Below, in pieces: positions 45,272 through 56,100 of a DNA stretch of 64,000 nt; within the stretch, counting starts at the first letter, position 1, and the number at the start of each line of letters is the position of its first letter. The notes beneath the pieces are model-generated. The model was not told where the DNA came from and ran no database searches. It saw nothing but the letters and a program-made list of their open reading frames with translations. The translations under genes and the position numbers were made by a program. Source of the DNA: Lasioglossum baleicum (Eukaryota > Arthropoda > Insecta > Hymenoptera > Halictidae); contig NC_134948.1 in assembly GCF_051020765.1 (NCBI RefSeq), positions 5,944,501-6,008,500 of the forward strand, read 5' to 3'.

Positions 45272-47773
45272 CTACACATGTAATTTCAACGTTTGATTCT
45301 TAAATTCCTTTTCGGATAGCATGTGCCACCTGTAATTCAATATTCTCGAGACCGCTCTTTCTGTAGTCTCGTAGTTGCGACTATTCGTTTTAATCCATTT
45401 GTAATGTGCCGAGGACCAGTTCGTTACTCTCAGCCAATCCCTGTCGCATCTTTTCAACACTGCGTTTCGTCGAACATACAAGCAGCGCAAGGCCTTAGCG
45501 GTGACGACGATTTCTAGAATCGTGGCTGTTGATATCTTATCACGGATCATCTGTAGAAAAAATATTTTTCCAGTGTGAAACTCGATCTAACGATTATTCG
45601 CATTTCAACTACTGCAAACATCTCTCCACAATTCGGTAGTTAGTTCTACATTTGTATATCGCAATCGCGTTAACCATGATAAGAGAGAAAGTACAAAACA
45701 TATCAGGGATATTTGGCTTTGTTAGTCTGACATCGATAATTCAATCCTCAGCCAAGTTATTAAATGTGTCATGGTGAAGTATTCGCCTCCCACTGACTGG
45801 CTTCCAAGTCATTGATACAATAATCGGTCTCTATATAAATCTGTTGCCTTGTATACTATTCACAGATCGTCGATATTGCCACACAACATATGTACATAAA
45901 TAGATCTCTAAAAGGTTCGAGATGCCCTTTTCACATTTTCTACATGTACTTATTTTCAAAAGAATGGGTTACAGTTTAGTTAGATGGAACTTACGCAAAC
46001 ACCGACAAAGCCTTTTGTACAAGAAGAATCTGAACGCATGCCGTCACACCGTGAAAAGGTTGTTAGGATCATAGCATTTTAGGAAAGCTGTCATATAGAT
46101 TATATTGGAAGTTTGTTCAAACACAAAATGCTACCAGTGTGTGAAGATTTGGACACATTCTGCAAAATTGCACCAATGCTTCGTCCAATCTTTGTGCAAA
46201 GTTCCTATGTAAAAAGTATCTTGTCAATCCCTTGAACGCGTATACTTCTATCGTTCTTTCGAAAAATGTTCCATGAGTTAAAATAGTGGCGGATGAAATC
46301 TGTAATATCGATTAAACTATTAAACGACGAACAAATAGTATTATACGCAATCGTATACACTGACCTGTGTATTCGGATTGTCCAGAACAATACTATGACA
46401 TGGAATAGCTCCGTGTTCTAACAAATCGATAGGCAAAAGTATATCGGTAGGTTTGAAACTTTCCACTTCAAAATGAACTTTGAGATAGGGATTGTTCTTT
46501 CTCATTTTTATCCAACATGCTCTCTTAGGCTGAATCAAAGAAGGTTTGAAAATCAAATTTCAGAAAGCACATTCTAAGCTAATGGAATACAGCAATTACC
46601 AATCGCATTGTGGTATCCTTCGGGCTATATCGATTTTGAACAATATGAAGATGTTCCAATTTAGTGTAGCCGATTAAGTCTATCACATCCTCATGAAGAT
46701 TTTGTGGACTGATGATCAACACCTTTGCAAGCCAAGTGAATACTTCAATTTAAAGAGTTCACATCTATTTTACCAAAAAGATAATTGAATTCAGAACTTA
46801 CATTCAGATTAAGGAATACTCCCACATGAAGAAGGGGGCAATAATACCTTGTGGTATTGATCAGTACCAATTTGGATAATGTTTGCGTACAATTGGCGCA
46901 AATATCATCCATTAAGTGTAGAGCTTCTTTACTATCCAGCATAAGATCTATTAATTCTAAACACCGTATGTTACATAAATTGCGCATAAGTCTTTTCAGT
47001 TCCTCTAATAATTTCCCACCGGTTCCGAAGAGCCTAACATGATCGTGATCATCTCTGTTCGCCATGTTACAAGGAAATGTGAATTTCAGTCGTCTAATGT
47101 ATGTACCAACTCCTGCCACTGATGTATTATCGGATCCTTGTCTTTCGGTATACCAAGATACCATATTCATAAACTCGAAAAGATTATAAAAATTCAACAT
47201 TGGTTCGAAGACCAATGTTCGAAAATTTCGTCCAACTTTATTCAAACATGCAGAGGTTCTCATGTGATCCAGGACATACTGCCAACCGCTGTAATAATTA
47301 AACTTGCCCCGAGTAAGCGTGGTATCCTCCAAAGTGAAAGTGGACCAAACATTTTGTAATTTAAATGCACGATACCACGATTTGCACACCAACGATGCAT
47401 AATAACGTTCACGAATAGTTAAATAGGAGAAAATTTCCTCTAGGAGTATATCAGGAGTTTGATCCCACTGGCTATATACTCTCGTTTCTTTATCTTCCTC
47501 GGTTTCTTCGTCGTCGAGGTCTACGTACAACGCTACATGAGAAGTTTCTATTAAAACACAACGATATAGGATACTTGTTCGAAACATATACCGTTCTCTA
47601 ACGTAGTGTAGTCTTTGACCGGTATGTACGCCGGTAACGCATGAAATGTAACTACAGAAAAAAACGCGTATCTAAAATTCTTATTATTTCTGACACTTAT
47701 CGTTTTCTAACCTATAACGGTGAACCTGCTTACCTCTGTCCTCGTTGTCGAACTTCCAACAGCCCTTACTCAT
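45272..47773 (-). CDS. F-box only protein (FBXO33/FBXO39 type), 7 exons
   Basis: Exons from the start: 47734-47773, 47592-47651, 46802-47532, 46600-46722, 46365-46529, 46135-46299, 45272-45550; 520 aa. The F-box (about residues 56-95, WDQTPDILLEEIFSYLTIRE then YYASLVCKSWYRAF) would bind Skp1 in an SCF ubiquitin ligase. The remainder has leucine-rich-repeat-like segments (LRRLKF-type strands, CLELIDLMLDSKEALHLMDD, CPNLHTLMIRDKISTATILE) that would select substrates. The C-terminus resembles FBXO39-type proteins, but I cannot separate FBXO33 from FBXO39 by eye. Intron 2 is only 59 nt, and reading through it would give the alternative start MFRTSILYR. The exon 6 donor (CTG|GTAGCA) is non-optimal but gives the natural join HTLMIRDK. 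Confidence 0.82.
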
Positions 47774-48263
47774 TTTCGTAGCGAACTGTCGCCGATATCT
47801 TGTCAATATACAATAACTGTGCGCCCGTGATTAAGTATTTTCTATGCGATATTTCTAAAAATACATTAAAATAGGAAGGGGACGTCGCAACTGATCGAAC
47901 AACTCCATGATGCAGCCCGCAACGGGATATTCTTAGATCTTAGATTCAATTTGCCGCCGTGAACTTTTATATTTTCGTGCCGGCGAATTTCTGATGCTAT
48001 TTGAATCAGCCAATCAAATGTCATCAATAATGATCACAGATTACGAGAAACACCGACCTGTGCCAATGAGTATACGGATCCTTTGATGCATATGGTTGTA
48101 TAGGCACGCGGGAAATTTAAATCGACTGGAAATATATGCTTAGAAGTATGGTGGAAGTATTTATGTTAATTTCACAAGATCGAAAAGTTAAAAAACGAAG
48201 AAATATAATATGTAAAATGAATCACTACAGAAAATGTATTTCAATTTTTTTTGTAATTATTAC

Positions 48264-48408
48264 TAGACAGCGGATGTTTATACATTTATGACAAAAATGA
48301 ATAGGTGTAATTAAAAAAAAATGTAAAAAAAAGAAAAACTTCCACTTCACTCCACCTTGTAGCAATGAAGGAACAAAATTTTTATTTTGCATAAACATCC
48401 ACTGTCTA
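48264..48408. mobile_element. hAT-type MITE, family A copy 9
   Basis: TIRs TAGACAGCGGATGTTTATAC and (reverse complement) TAGACAGTGGATGTTTATGC bound 145 bp, flanked by the perfect duplication ATTATTAC (48256-48263 and 48409-48416). The shortest intact copy in the window. Confidence 0.88.
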
Positions 48409-48529
48409 ATTATTACAAATATGTTAGAAATAAATGATCACAGCATAGATTGAAAACATTACTTACTTATAATGTAATTTTGCTTATAATAATTTAAAGA
48501 TACTACAAATATATATTATAAAATATACA

Positions 48530-48655
48530 GGTTGTCTCTCCCAAAACTCCTGCAGAACCCGGAAATGGGAGGTTCCTGAGGACATTTGAAGCGACATTTT
48601 TCTCTGCAAAAATTGCTTTGTTTAGGAGTTATTAACGAAAAACACGAACCAATCA
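48530..48655. mobile_element. solo arm of the GGTGTCCCAA foldback family
   Basis: The sequence from CAAAACTCCTGCAGAACCCG through GGAGTTATTAACGAAAAACA to AACCAATCAG matches the left arm of the element at 37552, with an 11-bp deletion after GCAAAAAT. No opposite arm follows, so this is half an element. Confidence 0.7.
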
Positions 48656-48722
48656 GCATAATATTTGCATAAATATCTTAATAATACGAAACTGTTCTCC
48701 TTCGTTTCAATTAGAATAAGCT

Positions 48723-50604
48723 CTATTCGTTATTTGGTGTTCTTCGTCGTGGTCCGTCGCGAACCATCACTGGCTTGTCCTGCAACGAAATGTTCGTTCG
48801 ATTGAATATTTTACAATGTAAAAAATATTGAAGCTTTGGTGTGATCTTTTTACTAACGTTGTCTTCGCTTTCTATCAACTCCTCGATCTCCTCATTTTTA
48901 TCAGGTTCGTCCACCGATTTCTCAGTTTCGTCCTCCTCCGTCTCAAGTTTTACCTCAGGTTCAAACATTTCAATCTCATCGTCTTCCTGTTGCGAAGTCG
49001 CTTCCTCATTTGTTAGCAGAGGTGGATTATCTTCATCTTTCAAGTCGCACTTATCCTACGAAACGAACTAGTCAGTTTTGTACTTACTCCATAATTCGAT
49101 TACTTTTTCCATTGCATGCTCTGCATCGAATAACATAAACGTCTGCGAGCAATGGAAAAGTGTGTATAGTTCTCGTTTTCTGCTCTCTAGTGCGAGAAGT
49201 AGATACTTTATGCACCGAGTGTGTAAAGTAGTTACTTCATGCACTACTAAATTGTGAGATGCTCAAAACGCCTTCTTCACGCACTAGTTCGGTAATATAC
49301 TATTTTATCTGCAGAGACCTTGCTCTCAAATATTCGTAGACATTAGAATAAATATAAATTGTATACAACATTTTTAGTATTATGATTACTTTCTATAATT
49401 CACTCACTTCTAATTCCATAGATCCTTCTGTTAATCCATTTTCCTTGAAATGGTCCAACAATAACTGTAAACTTCTCACTTTCTTAATTAGTCGCCTTAC
49501 CTTTTGGTTTAATACTTTTTGTTTTTTCTTATGGTTATTAAGGTGATCATTGACAGTTGTATAAGCAATATCAGAAGTGAAGTCCTCTCTTGTTAAATCT
49601 CCTAAGTAACGTGGATTATAAACACGCTTTACTGACATTAGAGATTGAGTATCGCTACTTTGTCTGAAAAAAATTAATTTTTTAAAACAGTCATCACTTA
49701 TTAAGATATGCATAGTATTGTACATACGATATTTAAGTATCATATATTTAACTACCTTTTTAATGATAATTTTTTCAATATTGTTAAATCTTGTTGGTTT
49801 TCCAATGTGATATCATCATCAGAATTCTTATTTGATTTTTTGGCGACCAAGACATTTTGTTGCTTGACCTTATTAATTTCTTTATCAGAAAGTGTATTGA
49901 ATTGAGATTCATGGGATTCATCCCCTTTCATACTTTCATAATTATGAGAATCGATGCTTAGATTAGTTTCTGATATCAATGACTGATCTACTTGAGGAAT
50001 GGATACATTATTATTATCCGAGTTATTAGGCTTCATGGTCTGTCTTTGAACACTTTCACTACAAAAGTATCGAACAGGTTTAATATCAAAATAGAATATT
50101 ATAAGCACTATTTATAGTATATATAGAAATACCTGTCAGAATGACCATGTTTCATTGGAACAGCTTTACACGATAAAAATCTTTTTACATTATCTCCAAT
50201 AACTTTATAAAAAAAATCTCCTTCAACAAAATGATTGCTGCATACTCTACTGTTTTTGTGTACTTCTCGACCTATGACCGCTAACCATTTCAACTTTATC
50301 TCTTCCCTTTTAGGAATACTAAACATTAGAACAAAACAGTTTTACATTAATATTAACAGATAAATTAGTACAATAATCATACTACATGAATATAGTATAA
50401 AATAGCAAAAAGGATAAAACAAATTTTGTAAACATAGTATTTATAAGATAGCAAAAGGATAAAACAAATTTTGAAAACATAACCTATTATGAATGTAAAA
50501 GCTATTTACAAACAATATTATGTCTTTTGTTTTACTTACTTATGAAAAGAAACATCAGGAACAATTCCCCATTCAAGTTTGCAAATACAGCACGAATGTA
50601 CCAT
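48723..50604 (-). CDS. THAP-domain protein with coiled coil, 5 exons
   Basis: Exons from the start: 50540-50604, 50133-50318, 49756-50058, 49408-49663, 48723-49055; 380 aa. The N-terminal THAP zinc finger (residues 1-85) has the C2CH ligands C5, C8, C48 and H51, tryptophan 33, the HF pair after the histidine and the AVP box (KAVPMKH), so it should bind DNA. THAP domains are related to P-element transposase DNA-binding domains. A polar region follows, then a basic leucine-spaced coiled coil (LNQKVRRLIKKVRSLQLLLD) and a Glu/Asp-rich tail. The last exon contains a possible 80-nt intron (donor after GAC AACGTTA, acceptor TTGCAG at about 48780) whose removal would change the C-terminus to a short RTSQ end. 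Family member not identified. Confidence 0.85.
50400..50481. repeat. two-copy tandem repeat in THAP gene intron 1
   Basis: ATAGCAAAAAGGATAAAACA...TTTTGTAAACATA is repeated about 50 bp later with small differences (one A fewer, GTAAAC to GAAAAC). Confidence 0.75.
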
Positions 50605-51323
50605 TTCTAAAATAAAGAATACACTGAATACACTTTGTCCTTTGTCCCACGAGAGTCCGGACTCGTTTCGCGCAGCTTGGAAGATAATGGGGGCGCAGCG
50701 AGCCTATCATCTCTCATTCCACTACCCACTTCCCACTTTCTTGAACCAATTAGAGCGAAGATGCGCAGCGACGAACGAAGACTGGTCCAGACTGGTCTTT
50801 ACGCGAGTCCGGACTCTCGTGGTACAAACATAGACTTATAGATGCTTATAGAGATAGACTGCGCGGCACTGATAAGTGCTGCGCGGCCTGTACCAGCCTG
50901 TACGAAGCAATATATCCAGCTGTATCCAACTTGATCCAACTATATCCATGGTATTTACGAGTGGTACGAAGCGTTGAAGCCTGCCATGGCGGCTGGTTGT
51001 ATATTTATCTCACTCGCACACCGATAGTTGGTGGGGGCGCAGCGAGCCAGTCAACTCTCACTTCCTACGCACTCCCCACGTTCATTGGTCAATTAGAAAG
51101 AGAGCGCCTTACGACCACAACAGGTTCTCTCTCTGTCATTCTTTATATCCCGACCTATCCCAGGGTGCGTTCCGTTTCACGCTTCAACGCATGAATCGCT
51201 TAGAATTCCCTAGATCCCCACCACTTCTCGCGCATCAGCTACCACAGCTCTGAAGTGAAGTGTTTGATGCGAAGTTAGTAGCGCTAAATTTGAAAGCAGT
51301 TTTTGTCAAGCGATTAAAACAAA
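50605..51323. other. promoter region between the THAP gene and the Myb/SANT exon
   Basis: No exon apart from possible 5' UTRs. It contains a TIR element (50641-50828) and a direct repeat: the block GGGGGCGCAGCGAGCC ... ACCAATTAGA in the element recurs at about 51037-51112. Confidence 0.55.
50641..50828. mobile_element. short TIR element 37 bp upstream of the THAP gene ATG
   Basis: Ends TTTGTCCCACGAGAGTCCGG and (reverse complement) TTTGTACCACGAGAGTCCGG; inside each TIR AGAGTCCGGACT is itself nearly palindromic. 188 bp, no coding capacity. The target duplication is unclear. Confidence 0.7.
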
Positions 51324-51662
51324 ATGGACAATATTACTGCTACGGAATTACGTGAGGAAATTGAACACCCCAACCCCAACAAGTCATTCACGTGGCCTGA
51401 TGGGGCAGTACTTCTACTAGTAGATCTATATAGAGAAAAGGAAGCCGAATTTAAAAACGGCTTGAAGAGGAACAACGTAATTTGGAAGGAGATTGCAGCC
51501 CAACTGCAGCAATGTAATTATGCTGTAAATGGGCTGCAATGTTCGACAAAATTTGCCGGTCTACGTCGCACATACAAAAATATAAAAGACCAAAACAATA
51601 AAAGCGGCAACGCGTATAGCAGTTGGGCCTTTTATTCTGTAAGTATATGCTTATGTGTATAA
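51324..51662 (+). CDS. orphan Myb/SANT-like (trihelix) DNA-binding exon
   Basis: A 112-codon frame; the domain part runs to about 51638, where a GTAAGT donor follows SSWAFYS, so the last few codons are probably intron. Residues 20-105 fit the Myb/SANT-like fold (FTWPDGAVLLLVDLYREKEA, VIWKEIAAQLQQ, GLQCSTKFAGLRRTYKNIKD). Proteins of this type occur both as host regulators and as the DNA-binding ORF of Harbinger/PIF-like transposons. I find no downstream exon before NDUFAF3 at 51946. It may therefore be a transposon-derived remnant, a gene with an exon I missed, or one whose other exons lie beyond NDUFAF3. Confidence 0.6.
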   Translation: MDNITATELREEIEHPNPNKSFTWPDGAVLLLVDLYREKEAEFKNGLKRNNVIWKEIAAQLQQCNYAVNGLQCSTKFAGLRRTYKNIKDQNNKSGNAYSSWAFYSVSICLCV

Positions 51663-51797
51663 TACGTAAAAATGTAAATCTCTACAAGTCTGATTCCGGA
51701 GCTATATTCTCTGCATGTATTATGCACACTGATACCACTGATACTTATCAGTGACTGTAATATGTATGTATTTAGTACTTCATGAGCCGACTTTTAG

Positions 51798-51826
51798 ACG
51801 CATGCGTACTATTATGCGCATGCGTA
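51798..51826. promoter_or_regulatory. NRF1/Erect-wing-like sites upstream of NDUFAF3
   Basis: ACGCATGCGT (51798-51807) and TGCGCATGCGTA (51815-51826) are one base or so from the NRF1 consensus YGCGCAYGCGCR, 120-150 bp before the NDUFAF3 ATG. NRF1 (Erect wing in flies) controls nuclear genes for mitochondria. Confidence 0.5.
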
Positions 51827-51945
51827 CGTAATCGTACTATTTGGTACTATTGCGTACAGGAAATATTTTCTTCTGCTTTTTCATGTTTTACCAATGAAGT
51901 TTACAATTTTTTAGCATTTAAATATTAATTAAATAAGTCAAGACA

Positions 51946-52722
51946 ATGACCTCGAACAGAAATGTATTAGCTGTGACGCGACTACTGCAAAATTTCAGGT
52001 GAGTAGTCAAAATGTGTGCACCTTTCTATTGATAAACGATTAGAAAATTTCATTGTTTACAGGCAGTTGCATTGTTCGCACGTGAAAAATCGAGCATACG
52101 AAGGGCCTGGTAGAACAACGGCTACGATTCTTAACAGTGAATTTACCTCTAAAATTTTAATAAACAAATGTTCACCGGTACGTAATCCCGAAGGTTGTTT
52201 ATGTTTACTTTATTGAGAATCTAATGGAATCCTTGATATAGTAAGCGAATTTCTGTCTGAATCTATTTTGTCTAAGCCTGTATTGTCTCTGTCTACCTGG
52301 AATTGTATGTTTTACAGATGGGATTTGTATTCAACAATAATTCTAGATTGATTGGTCCTCTCGCACTTTTCCCAAAAACTGTGTTGTGCTGGGATATTGG
52401 GTCTGGAAAGGATATCAATGAACAAACGTTATCCTTATTTCTTATCATCGAACCGAAACTAGATATATTAATTTTAGGTCTGGAAAAGAATTACGAGTAC
52501 CAGAAAGTTCAAGAAATGAAAAAAATACTAATAGACAGAGGCATTAAAGTGGAAATACTTCCTGTAGATCAAGCATGCGGTATCTATAATTTCTTATGTG
52601 AAGAGGGTAGATATGTTGCAGCAGGTTTAATACCACCGTTACCAGAAGAAACCTACCAAATGAAATTGCTCAAAGAGAGTATACAAAAAATTAGTAAAGA
52701 AAGAGCAATGTTAAAAGAATGA
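51946..52722 (+). CDS. NDUFAF3: NADH dehydrogenase complex I assembly factor 3
   Basis: Exons: 51946-51998, 52063-52177, 52318-52722; 190 aa (human 184). NDUFAF3 works with NDUFAF4 in early assembly of the mitochondrial complex I Q-module. The N-terminus (MTSNRNVLAVTRLLQNFRQL) is basic without acids and suits a mitochondrial targeting sequence. The rest is the Mth938/DUF498 fold (GFVFNNNSRLIGPLALFPKT, LILGLEKNYEY, GIKVEILPVDQACGIYNFL, RYVAAGLIPP). All junctions are in frame; AATAAA at about 52762. Confidence 0.95.
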
Positions 52723-52896
52723 ATTGTAAATATGACTCTACTGTATATACAAATACTAAGAAATAAATAATATTAATTTATCGTGACACTGTGTGTGTGT
52801 GTGTGTATTTGCAATTGAAATAAATAATATTTATCCTAAACGTAATCTGTTTTATCATTCGAAAGAGTGGTAAGTGTAAATAATTACTGAACTAGT

Positions 52897-52908
52897 CGCG
52901 CACGCGCG
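52897..52908. promoter_or_regulatory. perfect NRF1/Erect-wing consensus upstream of RRP5
   Basis: CGCGCACGCGCG matches YGCGCAYGCGCR at all positions, about 200 bp before the RRP5 ATG and 175 bp after the NDUFAF3 stop. Confidence 0.6.
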
Positions 52909-53107
52909 TATGGCGCTGACGAATCCTCATATAACCTAACACATAATAGTAAATGTGACACAGGGAACATGTGCGAATGTGACACGTTTTGAAATCATTT
53001 TGTGTTTTAAACTGTTCTCTAAACTGCGAAGGTAAATTTTCTATAAAATTTAAATAATCATGATTAATGTTCTTCCACATCTTCTGAAATATTAAATATA
53101 TTTTTAG

Positions 53108-56100
53108 ATGACGTTAAAGAGCTTTCCAAGAGGAGGGAAGAAACTGCAAGAGAAAAAGCCGATAACGAATTTAGTGAGTGAAATTATTTAACTGCAAGTT
53201 TAATTGTTTATTAATATATTACTTTTATTTCAACAGCTAGGAAAGAAACATGACAAAGTCAATAAAAAGAAACGCGAGAGAGGAAACACAAAAAAAGACG
53301 AAGCAGAGGAACCCAATTTTGTGGCGAATACAGCAGAACGTTTATCATACGCTACGATATGCGAAGGATTAGTAGTACTGGGATGCATTTGCGAAGTAAC
53401 GGAGTACGATCTGATCGTATCCCTACCTGGTGGACTGTTGGGTCAAGTTCGAGTTACAGACATTAGCGAATCTTACACGAATTTATTGGAAAAGCTAATA
53501 AAAAATAAGGACGATCTACCAAGCGAATTCAAGCAACTACCTGAACTCTATTCTCGTGGAGATCAAGTTGTGTGTTACGTAAAGAACATACAGCCTCAGG
53601 AAAAATGGCAAATTATGCTATCCCTTGATCCTAAATTGATAAATCATAATTGGAATGTAGACTACCTGAGCAACGGTTCAAAAATAACATGTACCGTTAG
53701 TAGCATAGAGGATCACGGTTACGTTGTGGACACAGGCTTAACGAATGCGAGAGGATTCATACCAACGAAAGATCATGTTAACGATAAGTATTCGTTTCCA
53801 GGTAGGCAGCTCCTGTGTCACGTAAAAGAAATTAAGACAAACGAGAATATGTCAACTATAAAGTTGTCTTCGAAACTGGGGCTAGTTCAAGCAGTAAGCA
53901 ATATCGAAATCAAATCGTTGGACAGCTTGAGTCCGGGAACTAACTGCAATTTGCAGATAAAGAAGGTACTTTCCAATGGATTACACGTTTCCTTCGGCAA
54001 TAATTATACAGGCTATATAAATCAACTGTATTTGAATGAACCTTTGTCCAAATATTCGAAGGGAACAAAAATTACTAGCAAATTGCTTTATGTTTTACCA
54101 ACCCTGAAATTTGGATACTTCAGTTTATTGTCGAATAAACCTAAAGATGATTCTATAAAGCCAGGAAGTACAATAGAAGAAGCTACAGTTTTATTTAGGG
54201 AGTCTGGAGGAATCGTGTTGCAGTTAACGAAGAGTGGAATCCGAGGATTTATACCTTTGAAAAGGACAAACGTGAACTTTGACAAAATTATTGAAAAATT
54301 TACACCTAGTAGTACACATAAGTGTAGAGTCTTATCGTATTGCTGGTTGGATGGAATTTACGTTTGTACAATGCAACATTCGTTGATGCGAGAAAGATAC
54401 TTCTCGCTTTTCGATTTGAAACCAGGCGATTTGGCTAAAGTCAAGATCACAAATATCAATACAGAAAATGGTTTCATTAATGTTCAAGCTGGTAAACTGC
54501 ATGGTCATGTTGCGTCGGAGCATATATCGGATGCTGGAATAAGCGCACTGAAAAAATTGAAAGTCGATCAAGAAGTAGAAGCGAGGGTATTAGCTGTTGA
54601 CAATGGACGAAACAAAGTATACTTTACTTTGAAGAAATCGCTCTTATCGAGCGACCTGCCTGTTTTATGCGATATTCAAACAACGAATCCAGGATCCAAA
54701 CACCATGGCACTGTAATCCAAATAAATAAGAATGGTATATTGGTGAAATTTTTTGGCGATGTTAAAGGTTGGATTCCGCAGTCTGCATTGAATAAAGGAG
54801 CATCCACCGAAAACTGGAATTATTCCATTGGCCAAACAATTATGGTGAAGATCGAATCCGTTGATAAAAATTTGGGGAGGATACTGTTATCTATAGCAAC
54901 CAAGGATAAAGCTATAGAAGAAACTGGGTTTGTTATTGGAGAACGTGTGGAAGGAACAATTACAGAGTCGTCTAAGGAAGGTGTATATTTGAGGATAAGT
55001 AAAAACAATGGACAAACTGTTAGCACAGGATTTTTACCCGCAGGACATATGTCGCCGTGCATAGAAGTCGCTGCTATGCAGGCATTAAAATGTATTCCTG
55101 GAGATACTCTTTCTGCCCTAGTGTTTGCTACAGCACCTAGTCTGATTTTGTCCAGAACTTTCTTGCCAGAAGAGGAATACAGAGAGTTTAGCCAATTGAA
55201 AGTAGGCGATAGTATACCTTGTTCGGTCAGAGACATAGAGCCGGATGGTGTGAGAGTTCTGTTACCTGTCACAGGATGTTCATCGCCGTTCTCGTATGTC
55301 TCTTACAGCAATGTTAGTCATTTTCAGGTTTTATACAAGCATCAAATTCTATTTGCAAAAATCATTTCCATTAATAAACAAAACAAACAATTGTTTTTAT
55401 CGTTAACACTGAAGAGAATTATCGACGGGTTAACTGATCCTACGAGTAGAATGATGATAGCAGTGGATACGTTAAACTTACACCTGAACAAATTAGCAGA
55501 ATTAACAAAAAATTCTTATTACGAAAGCAGGCCAATCTCATCGGTCGCTTTAGGGCAAAAAGTAACGGGAAAGGTTGAACAAACTACGGACAGCGGTGTT
55601 GTAGTTCAATTGGAAAACAATTTATTGGGAATAATACGAAAAGAGCATTGTTTTCGGATTCCAAAGGTGGGAGATACGATTTCTGGAACAATTATATGGA
55701 AAGATTATGTGCTCGAAGTTGTTGAAATGACAATGGTACGTGCTATAATGAAAGGTATAAACGAGAAACAAAATACATGCCTACAGATTCCCGAAGGAAA
55801 AGTGATCCGCGGTAAAATTTTAATGGTAACAGATTGGTTTCTTATAATCCTCTTAAAGGGTCATGGTAAAGGCTCCTTGGCGGCAATGCCCGTTCGACGA
55901 CACATCAATGATATAAAACCGGACCTCTCGCCCTACGTTGTTCACGCAAAAATCAGGTGTTACGCGATATTACATTCCGGTGAATCCGATATTGTACCTA
56001 TTTGCATGGTGAAATCTGCATTCGAATCGAAATACATTACAGATACGAAACCGAGCAACGCTACCTTAAAGAGAAAGAAAGAGCCAAAGCAGGATAAAGA

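Larger units (their letters stand above)
47774..48722. other. F-box gene 5' region and THAP gene 3' flank
   Basis: No coding exon is seen. The spacer contains hAT MITE copy 9 and a solo foldback arm, listed separately; the part next to 47773 should hold the F-box gene promoter. Confidence 0.5.
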
